33,414 nt of DNA from Nitrospinaceae bacterium (GCA_029261535.1 JAJDBF010000032.1:1-33414), one strand, 5' to 3'; numbered from the stretch's first letter, positions 15,315 to 24,620 are shown. The notes: generated by a model not told the origin, from the letters alone. Numbers and translations: made by a program.

Positions 15315-16910
15315 TTATTTTTCCAGATCAATTTTCTTGAGAGTCAGCAGTTCCATCGCGTTCAGCTTGAAGCCTTTGACGTGGGGTTTGACCAGCATGC
15401 TTTTGGTGGTGACGAACAATGAAATAATCGCCACATCCTCTTCCGTCAGCAGGCGTTGCGCCTCGTCATAAATATTTTTTCTGCGGACGGGGTCCTGTTC
15501 CCCGGCGGCAGTGGCGATCAACTGATCGTAACGGGGATTGGCCCATCGGCTGTGGTTGTTGCCGCTGGTGGAGGTGAACAGATTCATGAAGTTGTCCGGG
15601 TCCGGGAAATCTGCGCCCCAGCCAAGCCGGAACACAGGCGGGGTGTCCACTTGCAGTCGTTTTAAAAATACTTTCCATTCCATCTCTTCAATCGTCACCT
15701 TCAGGTTCAAATGTTCCTGCCATTGCGCCTGAATGAATTGTGCGATGAGCTGGTTGGTGGGGTCTGAATTGTAATGGATCGAGAAAGAAGGAAAACTTTT
15801 ACCCTCTGCGAACCCGGCTGAAGTCATCAACCGCCGGGCAGTTTCAGGATTGAATTTCGGGCCGATGTCCGGATTGTAGGCGAACATGCCTTTCGGAATC
15901 CATGAGGCGGTCGGCACTTCTTCGCCTTTGAGGATCACTGGCAGGCGCGACCGGTCGATGGCATGGGCCAGCGCGCGGCGCACTTGCGGCCGATCAAACG
16001 GCGGACTCTCCACATTGAATCCGTAGTAGTAACCGCGGAGCATCGGTTGATTTAAAAACTCCGGATGATTGCGAAAACGCGGGATGGCGATGGGCGGCAG
16101 TTGGGTCATGTCGAGCTCACCGGTTTCGTAAAGGGTCAATTCGGTGGTCGGGTCGCGCACCAGGAAAATCCGGATCTTGTCCAGTGCCGGTCGGCCTTCG
16201 AAATGGTGCGGGTTGGCTTCCAGCAGGAGTTTATATTCGTGTTGCCATTGCTTCAGGGTGAAGGCACCATTGGTGACGATGTTTTCCGGATCGGTCCAAT
16301 GATCGCCATACTGTTCGATGACATCCTGCCGCAGGGGTGCGGTGACCATGAAGGTGGTGATGCTGGGAAAATAAACCACCGGGCGTTTTAGCCGAACCTC
16401 CAGCAGTCGATCATTCACCGCGCGGATGCCCACCTTGTCCGGGTCGCGCAGTTTACCGGAATTGTATTCGGCGGCGTTTTCTATATCGAACAGGAAGTAG
16501 GCGTACTCGGCGGCGGTGGCAGGGTTCAGCAGTCGCTTCCATGAATATTCAAAATCATGGGCGGTGACCGGTCGCCCGTCGGACCAAAGCGCATCCTCAC
16601 GCAGATAAAAACGGATGACCCGGCCATCTTCCGAAAATTCCCAGCGTTCGGCCACGGCAGGAATCGGCTGGAGCTTGTCGTTGTATTGGGTCAGGCTTTC
16701 CATCAGGTTGGTGAGCAGGTCAAACGAAACATTGTCGGTGGCCAACGACGGGTCCAGCGTGGGCGGTTCACTGCGCAGGGCAATACGCAGGATTTTTTCA
16801 TCCTGCCCGGTTTCATCAGGTGTCTGGAAACAGGCCGCAAGCAAAAGAGTCGGCAGGAAAACCAGGGCGATCATCCGGCAGACGGAATAGGGGAGAGGGA
16901 CCTTTTTCAT
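15315..16910 (-). CDS. Peptide ABC transporter substrate-binding lipoprotein (OppA-like, SBP family 5)
   Basis: A 531-aa lipoprotein with a lipobox LLAAC (Cys27). The mature protein has the family-5 solute-binding fold: LRIALRSEPPTLDPSLATD at the start, FYLREDALWSDGRPVTAHDFEYSWKRLL in the middle, YYYGFNVESPPFDRPQVRRALAHAIDR, then RLGWGADFPDPDNFMNLF. This pattern and length match OppA/MppA oligopeptide-binding proteins. It would capture peptides at the outer face of the inner membrane for an ABC permease, but no permease or ATPase genes adjoin it, so it is an orphan in this window. It is divergent from the leucine-rich-repeat genes, across 188 bp. Its substrate cannot be predicted from sequence alone. 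Confidence 0.9.
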   Translation of the reverse strand: MKKVPLPYSVCRMIALVFLPTLLLAACFQTPDETGQDEKILRIALRSEPPTLDPSLATDNVSFDLLTNLMESLTQYNDKLQPIPAVAERWEFSEDGRVIRFYLREDALWSDGRPVTAHDFEYSWKRLLNPATAAEYAYFLFDIENAAEYNSGKLRDPDKVGIRAVNDRLLEVRLKRPVVYFPSITTFMVTAPLRQDVIEQYGDHWTDPENIVTNGAFTLKQWQHEYKLLLEANPHHFEGRPALDKIRIFLVRDPTTELTLYETGELDMTQLPPIAIPRFRNHPEFLNQPMLRGYYYGFNVESPPFDRPQVRRALAHAIDRSRLPVILKGEEVPTASWIPKGMFAYNPDIGPKFNPETARRLMTSAGFAEGKSFPSFSIHYNSDPTNQLIAQFIQAQWQEHLNLKVTIEEMEWKVFLKRLQVDTPPVFRLGWGADFPDPDNFMNLFTSTSGNNHSRWANPRYDQLIATAAGEQDPVRRKNIYDEAQRLLTEEDVAIISLFVTTKSMLVKPHVKGFKLNAMELLTLKKIDLEK

Positions 16911-17098
16911 GCCGTTATATTAGCATTCTAAGAACCCTGTTCAATCGGGGATTGTGCTTTACATTTCAGCGTGACCCGATACAATTAGCCTCTTGTGAAA
17001 ATTGACATTAGCCGCGAGTGCCCTTTGTCTCATACGGGTGTGCGGTTGCCTGCCTGAACCGGAAAATTTAAATTTTATAAAGATACCCAAAAACTTCT

Positions 17099-17830
17099 AT
17101 GCCGAAACACTCCGATGACCTGAACTGGATCCGCCGCTGGATCAAAAAGGGTCTCAGCAAAGACAAAAAAACGCTCGATATCTCCAATCGCAGAATCACC
17201 ATGCCGGTGGCTTTGGACCTGGCTGAGAATCTGGCGGTACCGGGTATCGAGAACCTGCATCTCAACAATTGCTGGTTGAAAGATGCCCACATGGAAGAAA
17301 TGGCCGACGCGGATATGTTCGAGGGGCTCAAGGAACTCTGGATGCACGACAACCGTCTGCACAGTGAAGCGATGGAATACATGGCGGATTCTTCCCGCCT
17401 CGGCAAATTGAAAAAACTGGTTTTGTGGAGCAACAAGGTCGGGCCGGAAGGGGCCGAGTCTCTGGCCGGTGCAGACGGTCTTGAGAATCTGGAGTCGCTG
17501 GACCTGTCCTTCAATTGCATCGGCGATGCCGGTGCGGTGGCTCTTGCCGAATCGGAGGCACTTGACAACCTCAAGGTGCTTCACCTCGATGCCAACGGCA
17601 TCGGCGCAGAGGGCCTGCTGGCTCTTGCAGAATCGAAACGCCTCAGAAATCTTAAAGAATTGTACGTCACTTACAACCGGTTTGAGCCGGATGTTTATGA
17701 TCGATTATTTGCTTCGCGCAAAATAAAAAACCTGCGCGTGTTTAAATCCGACGCCGCGCCGCCGGAAGATAAGGAACCCCGGAATGGAACACGATACCCC
17801 AGACGCCCGTCTCGTCCGCCGCCTGCGTGA
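17099..17830 (+). CDS. Leucine-rich-repeat protein, ribonuclease-inhibitor type (one module)
   Basis: A 243-aa protein with no signal peptide. A basic N-cap (NWIRRWIKKGLSKDKKTLDIS, roughly 9-29) is followed by about six RI-type repeats of 26-28 residues with the pattern LxxLxLxxNxIxxxGAxxLAES. Examples are ENLESLDLSFNCIGDAGAVA and DNLKVLHLDANGIGAEGLLA. It ends with a degenerate cap (YNRFEPDVYDRLFASRKI) and a basic, proline-rich tail. RI-type repeats form protein-binding horseshoes; no enzymatic domain is attached. The last 47 bp overlap the next gene in another frame. The basic proline-rich tail is encoded almost entirely within that overlap and may not be under protein-level selection. Confidence 0.85.
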   Translation: MPKHSDDLNWIRRWIKKGLSKDKKTLDISNRRITMPVALDLAENLAVPGIENLHLNNCWLKDAHMEEMADADMFEGLKELWMHDNRLHSEAMEYMADSSRLGKLKKLVLWSNKVGPEGAESLAGADGLENLESLDLSFNCIGDAGAVALAESEALDNLKVLHLDANGIGAEGLLALAESKRLRNLKELYVTYNRFEPDVYDRLFASRKIKNLRVFKSDAAPPEDKEPRNGTRYPRRPSRPPPA

Positions 17831-19256
17831 TGCAGTTGCGTTAAAGGATTCGACGCTTGATTTGAGTTACGAGCGGATGGGAGATGCAGGTGTTCTGCTT
17901 CTGACCCGTTTGTACGACCTGTCACACGTGCGTCTGCTCAACCTGGGCTGGAACGGCATCACCGATATCGGCGCCCGCGCGCTTGCCGAGTGCGCCTCAC
18001 TTTCCGGCCTCACTCACCTTCAAATCGATTCCAACCAGATAAGCAATGAGGGTGCGCACGCCATGGCTCACTCGAAAAACTGGAGTGCCTTGAAACTCAT
18101 CAACCTGACCAACAACCGGGTCGGCGATGCCGGTGCGCTCGAATTGATTAAATCCGATAAGCTGTCGCAACTTGAATTCCTCGAACTGGAACTGAACCGT
18201 CTGGGTTTCAGCAGACTCACTAAATTCCCCGACGGTCTGGCGAACCCCAACCTGCGCTGGCTCAACCTGCGCCGCAATAAAATCCGCAACGAAAGTTTAA
18301 GCGACTGGGTGCAAACGGGTGCCTTTATCCCGCTGGAGCATCTCAACCTCGGTTGGAATTACATTGAGGATGCCGGAGTGCTGGCATTGTCCGCGTCTCC
18401 GTTCAAGCGACTCAATCATCTCATTCTGGATCGCAACTGGATCGGTGATGAGGGAGCCAAGGCACTGGCCGCTTCAAAAAATCTCACCGGTGTGCGTCAC
18501 CTTTATATGTACGACAACGAATATAATGGGGAAGGCGAGCGCGTGTTGATGGATCTTCGCATTCGCCAGCTTATCGGAGCGCATCTGAAAGACGGTCATC
18601 TCAATTTAAACGGGAAGAAGCTGGAAAACAGCGGCCTGCGCGCTTTGGCGCGGTCGGAAGCCTTGCAAGGTGTGACGGCTCTGTCTCTGCGCAACAATTT
18701 TTTCGACCATACCGGCCTTTTGGAAATAGCCACCTCGCCGCATCTGAAAAACCTGCAGACCCTCAACGTGATGGACAACGCTTTCGGCAACAAGGGGCTG
18801 GTCGCGTTATGTGAGTCGCCGACCTTTACCGGACTCAAGAGCCTGAATGTAGAGGGATGTGGACTCAGCATCATCGGCCTCAAGGCACTGGCGTTGTCGC
18901 CGTTCAAAAACCTGGAGACGCTCAACCTGAGTGGCAATGACCTTGGCGATGAAGCCGGAAAGATTCTCGCCAATTGCGATAACTTTTCCGGATTGAAAAC
19001 TCTGCTGATGTGGAGCACCTGGACCGAAGACGAAGGCTTTACTGCCATGGCGATTTCCGGCAAGCTCAGCAAGCTGGAGGAATTGCGTCTCTCGAAAAAT
19101 AATATCGGCGTGCTCGGCTATCAGGCATTCAGTGAAGCCGATGGCCTGCCCGCTTTAAAAGTGCTGGACCTGCGACGCAACCGCCCAAGCGCCAACTCCT
19201 ATCTCCTGTTTCAGGAATCCCCGCGCTTCACCCGCCTTGACGAGTTGCGAGTTTAA
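17784..19256 (+). CDS. Leucine-rich-repeat protein, ribonuclease-inhibitor type (two modules)
   Basis: A 490-aa cytoplasmic-looking protein made of about 14 RI-type repeats, paralogous to the gene it overlaps. The N-cap (RLVRRLRDAVALKDSTLDLS) matches that of the upstream protein. A second cap-like segment appears mid-protein (RIRQLIGAHLKDGHLNLNGKKL, about 254-275), directly after a terminal-repeat look-alike (LYMYDNEYNGEGERVL). The gene therefore looks like two fused copies of the module carried once upstream. Repeats such as LNLGWNYIEDAGVLALSASP keep good consensus throughout, arguing for a functional binding surface. There is no signal peptide or other domain. It is likely co-translated with the previous gene. 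Partner unknown. Confidence 0.87.
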   Translation: MEHDTPDARLVRRLRDAVALKDSTLDLSYERMGDAGVLLLTRLYDLSHVRLLNLGWNGITDIGARALAECASLSGLTHLQIDSNQISNEGAHAMAHSKNWSALKLINLTNNRVGDAGALELIKSDKLSQLEFLELELNRLGFSRLTKFPDGLANPNLRWLNLRRNKIRNESLSDWVQTGAFIPLEHLNLGWNYIEDAGVLALSASPFKRLNHLILDRNWIGDEGAKALAASKNLTGVRHLYMYDNEYNGEGERVLMDLRIRQLIGAHLKDGHLNLNGKKLENSGLRALARSEALQGVTALSLRNNFFDHTGLLEIATSPHLKNLQTLNVMDNAFGNKGLVALCESPTFTGLKSLNVEGCGLSIIGLKALALSPFKNLETLNLSGNDLGDEAGKILANCDNFSGLKTLLMWSTWTEDEGFTAMAISGKLSKLEELRLSKNNIGVLGYQAFSEADGLPALKVLDLRRNRPSANSYLLFQESPRFTRLDELRV

Positions 19257-19291
19257 AACCTCTGCTCAATATCTCTTAAAAGTTGAAAAAA

Positions 19292-19726
19292 TCATTGCGC
19301 GGACTGGTTTTTCGTATGCAGGAATTCGCCGGGGCCGGCTTTGTGAATGTCTGCGGTGGCATAGCCGATGCCGGGGGAGCAGTCGGTGCAATCATACGCC
19401 GCATACAGGGTGTGGGTGCCCGTCTGCTCGACCTTGAAGGAAAATCCACGCTGTTTGGTTTTGAGCGTGTCGGCCTTGGCAACAATTTCTTTACCATTCG
19501 GGCCTTTGACGCTGTATTTCAAGTCTTGCGCTGTTTCTGTTGTCAGCACAACCGCCACCCGCTCTCCGCTTATGGGTGCTGGAAAGCTGATGGAGGTTCC
19601 CAGTTGCAGGGCTCGGTAATGTGGCGGATTTTTCTTGGGGTTTTGGGAGTTGTTGAAAGACGCGATAACAAACACGACGGCGCATCCCACAATAAATCGT
19701 CCGCGTTTTGATTTTAGATAACCCAT
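19292..19726 (-). CDS. Hypothetical membrane-anchored or exported protein
   Basis: A 144-aa protein with one N-terminal hydrophobic segment (about 10-24, FIVGCAVVFVIASF) that could be an uncleaved anchor or a signal peptide. The rest looks like a small beta-sandwich: a proline- and serine-rich strand region (ISFPAPISGERVAVVLTT) is followed by LKYSVKGPNGKEIV and FSFKVEQTGTHTLYAAYDCTDC. The last two cysteines (CTDC) could form a disulphide. The pattern resembles small pre-peptidase-C or Ig-like extracytoplasmic domains. I do not recognise a named family. It lies 56 bp after the preceding minus-strand gene and converges on the leucine-rich-repeat genes. Confidence 0.65.
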   Translation of the reverse strand: MGYLKSKRGRFIVGCAVVFVIASFNNSQNPKKNPPHYRALQLGTSISFPAPISGERVAVVLTTETAQDLKYSVKGPNGKEIVAKADTLKTKQRGFSFKVEQTGTHTLYAAYDCTDCSPGIGYATADIHKAGPGEFLHTKNQSAQ

Positions 19727-19782
19727 GTCATTCTTATGCAGGCATCCGGCAGGTACCCTGATGGAATAATGGTTATTGCGGA

Positions 19783-20352
19783 CTATTGCCGAGCGCGCAT
19801 TTCGTCGGCGGCAGTTTTGGCGAGGATTTTTTGTACCGCGTTCATTTCCCCGAGAAAGTCATCGAATCTTTTTTGGTGGGCCTCACTTTTTTGAAGCTCT
19901 TTCAGATAATCCTGCAAGCCTTCCCAGTCTTTGTTCTGCTCGACTTTCTTTTTTAAATTGGTGGCTAACAGTTCCTGTTTGTGGAAAGAAGGATCGGCTT
20001 TTTCCAGCTTTTGGGAATACTCGGGAAACCATTCCAGGGTGACGAAAGCGGGCAGGCCTTTATCGCGTTGAATCGTGTCCGCCCGGTGTTTTCTGAGGTA
20101 TAAAAATTTTAATGTGTCGAGTTTCATTTCCGCCAGACGCCAGCGGAAACTGAGATCGGCGATGCCTTTTAATTCCTTACGCTCTTTCAGAACCAGATCG
20201 TGCAATTGGCGGGTCCAGTCTGTTTGTAAACGGATGAATGCGTCCCAGGCTTTATCGCCGGTTTTTGCGATGGGTTTTTCGCGCGCAAACAGTGGGGTGG
20301 TTGTCAGGCACCCGATCAACAGGGCGATAAATAAAATTTTCAGCCGGTGCAT
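19783..20352 (-). CDS. Hypothetical secreted helical protein
   Basis: A 189-aa protein read from the ATG at 20352, which has GGAGA 6 nt upstream and starts a textbook signal peptide (MHRLKILFIALLIGCL, cleavage after LFA). The frame is open for 120 further codons upstream, but that part runs through a terminator and into the opposite reading of the flavoprotein gene, so it is not coding. The mature protein is highly charged and mostly alpha-helical (LVLKERKELKGIADLSFRW; KVEQNKDWEGLQDYLKELQ), with possible coiled-coil segments. No family recognised. It is probably co-transcribed with the following small exported protein. Confidence 0.7.
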   Translation of the reverse strand: MHRLKILFIALLIGCLTTTPLFAREKPIAKTGDKAWDAFIRLQTDWTRQLHDLVLKERKELKGIADLSFRWRLAEMKLDTLKFLYLRKHRADTIQRDKGLPAFVTLEWFPEYSQKLEKADPSFHKQELLATNLKKKVEQNKDWEGLQDYLKELQKSEAHQKRFDDFLGEMNAVQKILAKTAADEMRARQ

Positions 20353-20430
20353 TAAAGTCTCCAAAAAATATTTCAGGGGATGCTGATCTCGATTCGGTGC
20401 TTTGCCGATCCCTGTCAGTTTACCGCAGGC

Positions 20431-20470
20431 AAAAAAAAAGTCCACAGGGCACAAGGCCCTATGGACTTTA
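20431..20470 (-). terminator. Strong rho-independent terminator after the HndC/NuoF-like gene
   Basis: On the minus strand the arm AAAGTCCATAGGGC pairs with GCCCTGTGGACTTT across a short loop, with one mismatch, and nine T follow. It lies 19 bp past the stop codon of the flavoprotein gene and separates it from the next minus-strand gene. Confidence 0.92.
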
Positions 20471-20488
20471 TGAATTTTATTTAATGTG

Positions 20489-22312
20489 CTACTCAATCGC
20501 GAGAAAATTACAGGCCTGATAGCAGGCGTTGCAATTGATGCACAGGTCCATGTCGATATGGGCCGCGAATTTTTTGGTGCCGCCGGTGATGGCTCCTGTC
20601 GGGCAGGGTTTGATGCACGCTCCGCAGGCAACACAGTCGTCTGCTTTGACCACATAACGATACAGCCCGGTACACTTGGCCGCATCGCAGATTTGATCGA
20701 CGATATGCCGTTCAAATTCTTTGCGGAAGTAACGGATGCCGGTGAGCACCATGTTCGGCGCGGTTTCCCCGAGTCCGCAAAGAGAAGTTACCTGGATTTC
20801 GTGACACATGGATTCGAGCTTGTCGAGGTGTTCCAGTTTTCCGCGGCCTTCGGCGATATCATCGAGCAGGTTTCGGATGAGCGTCATGCCGATTCGGCAG
20901 GGGGTGCATTTGCCGCAGGTCTCGGTTTCGTTGAAGCCGATGGAAAAACGAACCAGATCGATCACGCAGGCCGACTGATCGTATGCCGCGAAGCTGGCCT
21001 GCCCCATGAGGGCACCGGCTTTTTTCAGGCTTTCGTAATCGGTTTTGACATCGAGGCATTCTTCAGAAAGCAAGCCGCCGGTGACACCGCCGACATGCAT
21101 CACTTTTAATTTTTTCTTTTTCAGGATGCCGCCGCAATAGTCGTCGATGATTTCACCGAGCGTGGTGTTCATGTCGAGTTCCATGATGCCGTTGTATTTG
21201 ACGTTGCCGGCAATCGCCCAGCTTTTGCAACCGGGCGCGTTGTCCGGACCCATGCTGGTGTACCAGTCGGCACCTTTTTCGATGATTTTTGGCACGGTGG
21301 CCCAGGACTCGGCATTGTTCAGGTTGGTCGGGTTGCCCCACAATCCTTTTTGAACCGAATGCGGCGGTTGCGCTTTCGGGAACGGTCGCTTTCCTTCAAT
21401 GGAGGCCAGCAGGGCGGTGGATTCGCCACCGATAAACGCTTCCATGCCTTCGTGCACATAGATATCAAAGCTGAAACCGGTGCCCATGATATTGTCACCG
21501 AGCCAGCCTTTTTCCCTAAGGTCGGCCAGTGCCTTGTTGAGCCGATGAACCGCGATGGAATAATCGGAGCGGGTGTAGATGATGCCGTCGGTGCCGCCGA
21601 TGGCATACGCGCCGATTATCATGCCTTCGATCACCTGATGTGGACAACCTTCCATGATGGAACGGTCCATGTAGGATGCAGGGTTACCTTCGTCACCGTT
21701 GACCACGATGAATTTTCGCTCGGAATCCTGACGGGCGCATTTTTCCCATTTCTTCCCGGTGTAAAATCCGCCACCGCCTTTACCCCGGAGGCCGGATTTA
21801 ATAACTTCATCAATCACCTCTTTGGGTTGCATGGTGGTCAGCACTTTGCGCAGGGATTCGTAGCCACCCACTTCAATGTAGTCCTGGATATTTTCAGGAT
21901 CGACGTTGCCGCCGTTGGCAAACGCGGCGCGGGTTTGTTTGTTCAGTGTTTCGTAGTAATCCGCTTTGGCGGCGAGGCGTGCGGAGGGTTTGCCACCGAG
22001 GATATGGTCGTTCATGATCTGCTTGACGCTTTCCGGCTTGACCCGCTCATAGGTGACGCGGTCCTGACCGGGGACGTAGACATCGACTAAAACATCTTTA
22101 CTGCAATAGCCACGGCAACCGACCTGGCCCAAAGAGCATCCACCGCGTTCCTGCAATTCTGCCGTTGCGGCGTTTTCCTCAATCTGCTTTTCAAATTCCT
22201 TGTACACCTCCATGCCGCCTTCAGCCAGGCCGGACAGACTCAGGCAAACGGTGACCTTGATGGTGCCTTTTTGCTCTTCGGTTTTCGCAGACTGCTCTTC
22301 AACCGCTTCCAT
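20489..22312 (-). CDS. HndC/NuoF-type NAD(P)H-oxidising flavoprotein with 2Fe-2S and ferredoxin domains
   Basis: A 607-aa fusion. A thioredoxin-like 2Fe-2S domain (about 18-105) precedes the NuoF core, with the FMN/NADH glycine loop GLRGKGGGGF (174-183) and VVNGDEGNPASYMDR (203-217). The NuoF 4Fe-4S site follows, with Cys466, 469, 472 and 512. Two 4Fe-4S ferredoxin motifs (Cys560/563/566/570 and 591/594/597/601) end the protein. This is the layout of HndC/HydB/NfnB-like subunits that exchange electrons between NAD(P)H and ferredoxin or another partner. The N-terminal domain keeps only Cys23 of the usual CxxxxC, with Cys59, 66 and 70 further on. No NuoE, HndD or hydrogenase genes adjoin it, so its partner is unknown. 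GGAGGAAAC precedes the ATG. Confidence 0.9.
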   Translation of the reverse strand: MEAVEEQSAKTEEQKGTIKVTVCLSLSGLAEGGMEVYKEFEKQIEENAATAELQERGGCSLGQVGCRGYCSKDVLVDVYVPGQDRVTYERVKPESVKQIMNDHILGGKPSARLAAKADYYETLNKQTRAAFANGGNVDPENIQDYIEVGGYESLRKVLTTMQPKEVIDEVIKSGLRGKGGGGFYTGKKWEKCARQDSERKFIVVNGDEGNPASYMDRSIMEGCPHQVIEGMIIGAYAIGGTDGIIYTRSDYSIAVHRLNKALADLREKGWLGDNIMGTGFSFDIYVHEGMEAFIGGESTALLASIEGKRPFPKAQPPHSVQKGLWGNPTNLNNAESWATVPKIIEKGADWYTSMGPDNAPGCKSWAIAGNVKYNGIMELDMNTTLGEIIDDYCGGILKKKKLKVMHVGGVTGGLLSEECLDVKTDYESLKKAGALMGQASFAAYDQSACVIDLVRFSIGFNETETCGKCTPCRIGMTLIRNLLDDIAEGRGKLEHLDKLESMCHEIQVTSLCGLGETAPNMVLTGIRYFRKEFERHIVDQICDAAKCTGLYRYVVKADDCVACGACIKPCPTGAITGGTKKFAAHIDMDLCINCNACYQACNFLAIE

Positions 22313-23000
22313 GTTTCCTCCGCTTTATTGATGAAAGCCGATCCCCAACGGGGAATCCGCCATTTTCAGATTTCCTGCTTCCGGACAGCAGACCGGGACG
22401 CTACATTCCACACCCTTTTTAGATGAAAATCAAAGGAATTTTGGAGATTTTATGAGGTTCTTGAGGTTTTGTCAATTGAAGGAGGAACGGTCCCAGTCGA
22501 ACGGCTCCAAAGCTTGCGAATTCAGGGGATTGTGAGGCATCCAGCCGAGGCTCTGTCCAGGGCGAATATCATAATGCCTGCATTCTTCTAACTGCCTGAT
22601 TCATTTTGACTTATGATTTATTACCTGGATTTTTCAGGCAGGTTTCTTGAGGGAGCTTGACACAGGAATTGCAACTTTAAACACCTCTGGTATTGCATGA
22701 TAAACGTGTGGATGATTCTCGATTATTCTGGTGAAGGTTCCGGTGGGAGGTTTTCAAAGGCCAGTCCCTCTGTTGCACCCGAATGGAAAGCTTTTTGACT
22801 CGGTTGGCGAGGTTATTTTTTTTAAACTATTTTTCCCCTTCATGGACCGTTTCCAATCGACAGGCCTCTGTAGTGGTGAGCCGAAGATTCCCCTTGTCCG
22901 CCTCCAGTGAATTTATTAGAATTCAAAGGACTGTTGATCCATCTCAAGTCGGGGGCAATCTCCCCGCGTTCCTCCATCCTTTCCAGAAAACGGCCCTTAG
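22313..23000. other. 688-bp non-coding gap between divergent genes
   Basis: This divergent intergenic region must carry the promoters of the flavoprotein gene (leftward) and pepA (rightward). I see no convincing gene. One 8-bp inverted repeat is present (CTGCCTGA 22592-22599 and TCAGGCAG 22634-22641). TTGACA at 22657-22662 has no good -10 box at 16-18 bp. A 73-codon frame at 22783-23004 lacks a ribosome-binding site and family features and runs into the pepA start. Confidence 0.5.
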
Positions 23001-24527
23001 ATGAAAACGCTGATTAAAACTGCTGACCCGTTGACGATCCAGACGGATTGCCTGATCCTTTTGTGCACGGAAAAAAAACTGTCCGGCTTGCTAAAAACTT
23101 TGGATGAATTATTAGGCGGTGCGCTGAGCGCACAGGTTTCAGCCGGTCGCTTTGAGGGCAAGAAAAATCAGACCTGCCTGCTCGATTCGCGCGGAGCTTT
23201 TTCTGCCGAAAACCTGCTGGTGGTCGGCATGGGCAAGCAGAAGGATGCGACGCTCGAAAGCCTGAGGCAGGCGACAGGCACCGCGATCAAGCTGGCGGAG
23301 CGGTCGCGTTTTAAAAATCCGGTGCTGTGTTTTCCAGAACAGGATATGGGGAAAATCGGCGGTGGCAAGGGATACGACAAGAACGCGCCGTGGGGGGCTA
23401 TCGCGGAAGCTGTCAACTTGGCGTTGTTTCATTTCGATGAATACAAAAGTAAACAGGAAGACGACCCGAAGGACGCGCCACCCCGGCTCGATTCGATAAC
23501 TCTGCTGTGTCCTGCCAAGGCCCGCGAACGCGCCATTCAGAAATATGTGGATCAAGGGTTGTTGTTGGCCGAAGCGGTTACCGTGACGCGCAACCTGCAA
23601 TGGCAACCGGGCAACCGGGCGACGCCGCTCTACTTAGCCGATGAAGCAAAAAAACTGGCGCGCCGACACAAGTTTTCCTGCAAGGTGCTGGGTGTCAAGG
23701 AAATGGAACAGCTGGGCATGGGCTCGCTGTTGGGCGTGGCTCAGGGAAGCGAACATCCGCCAGCGTTTATTGTCATGGAATACTATGGCGGTAAAAAGAA
23801 ACAGGCACCGATTGTTATCGTCGGTAAAGGCATCACCTTTGATACCGGCGGGATTTCGCTCAAACCCGGTGCCGGTATGGACGAAATGAAATACGACATG
23901 TCCGGCGGTGCGGTGGCGATTGGCACTCTGAGTGCCGCCGCCAGCCTGAAGCTGAAGGTCAACCTTATCGGGCTGGTGCCAGCGGCGGAGAATATGCCGA
24001 GCGGTCGCGCCATCAAACCGGGCGATATTCTCACGGCATCAAACGGAAAAACAATTGAAGTGCTCAACACCGATGCCGAAGGTCGGCTGGTGCTGGCCGA
24101 CGCGCTCGTTTACGCTCAACGCTATGAACCCAGTGCGGTGATCGATCTGGCAACGCTTACCGGAGCCTGTCTGGTGGCCCTCGGGCATTCTGCCGCGGCG
24201 GTGGTGGGAACGGATCAGAAATTAATCAACAAGTTGATGTCGGCAGGCAAGGTTTGCGGCGAAAGGGTCTGGCAATTACCTCTCTATGAAGAATTCGAAA
24301 AAGCGGTCAAAAGCGATGTGGCGGATTTAAAAAACATCGCGTCCCCTGGCGTGGGCGGTGGGACCATTGTCGGCGCGGCGTTTCTCAAAAGTTTTGTCGG
24401 CGATTTTCCATGGGCGCATCTCGATATCGCCGGAACCGCTTGGACCGGAGAAGAAAAACCGTACGTTCCAAAAGGCGGCACTGGCTACGGTGTCCGACTG
24501 CTCATCGAAACCCTGCGCTCCCTCTAA
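23001..24527 (+). CDS. pepA: Leucyl aminopeptidase (M17, cytosol aminopeptidase)
   Basis: A 508-aa cytoplasmic enzyme that removes N-terminal residues, often leucine, from peptides using two metal ions. The C-terminal catalytic domain is complete. It has VGKGITFDTGG (274-284) with metal ligands Lys276 and Asp281, catalytic Lys288, MKYDMSGG (296-303) with Asp299, and the family signature NTDAEGRL (356-363) with Asp358, Glu360 and Arg362. The N-terminal macro-like domain is present and the length is normal for the family. The ribosome-binding site at 23001 is weak. It is followed after 93 bp by a same-strand three-gene cluster that may share its transcript. Confidence 0.96.
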   Translation: MKTLIKTADPLTIQTDCLILLCTEKKLSGLLKTLDELLGGALSAQVSAGRFEGKKNQTCLLDSRGAFSAENLLVVGMGKQKDATLESLRQATGTAIKLAERSRFKNPVLCFPEQDMGKIGGGKGYDKNAPWGAIAEAVNLALFHFDEYKSKQEDDPKDAPPRLDSITLLCPAKARERAIQKYVDQGLLLAEAVTVTRNLQWQPGNRATPLYLADEAKKLARRHKFSCKVLGVKEMEQLGMGSLLGVAQGSEHPPAFIVMEYYGGKKKQAPIVIVGKGITFDTGGISLKPGAGMDEMKYDMSGGAVAIGTLSAAASLKLKVNLIGLVPAAENMPSGRAIKPGDILTASNGKTIEVLNTDAEGRLVLADALVYAQRYEPSAVIDLATLTGACLVALGHSAAAVVGTDQKLINKLMSAGKVCGERVWQLPLYEEFEKAVKSDVADLKNIASPGVGGGTIVGAAFLKSFVGDFPWAHLDIAGTAWTGEEKPYVPKGGTGYGVRLLIETLRSL

Positions 24528-24620
24528 GCTTTTTTCGGGATTGTTTTAGCGCGCTGGTTTACTCAGGGTCACTCGCGCGTCCTCTAAACTTTATTCAAAA
24601 AACACAACGGTTCACTTGTT

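Noticed and set aside
17784..17830. Possible frameshift joining the two leucine-rich-repeat genes into one
   Set aside because: The second gene begins with its own cap segment matching that of the first, and the first ends with a terminal-repeat cap, so two separate genes are the simpler reading.
20353..20715. N-terminal extension of the secreted helical protein (19783-20352)
   Set aside because: The extension crosses a strong terminator and runs into the antisense of the flavoprotein gene. The ATG at 20352 has a good ribosome-binding site and opens a signal peptide.
22657..22685. TTGACA as a possible pepA -35 box
   Set aside because: No acceptable -10 sequence lies at 16-18 bp spacing, and it is over 300 bp from the start codon.
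22783..23004. 73-codon plus-strand ORF upstream of pepA
   Set aside because: No ribosome-binding site, no recognisable features, and it runs into the pepA start codon.
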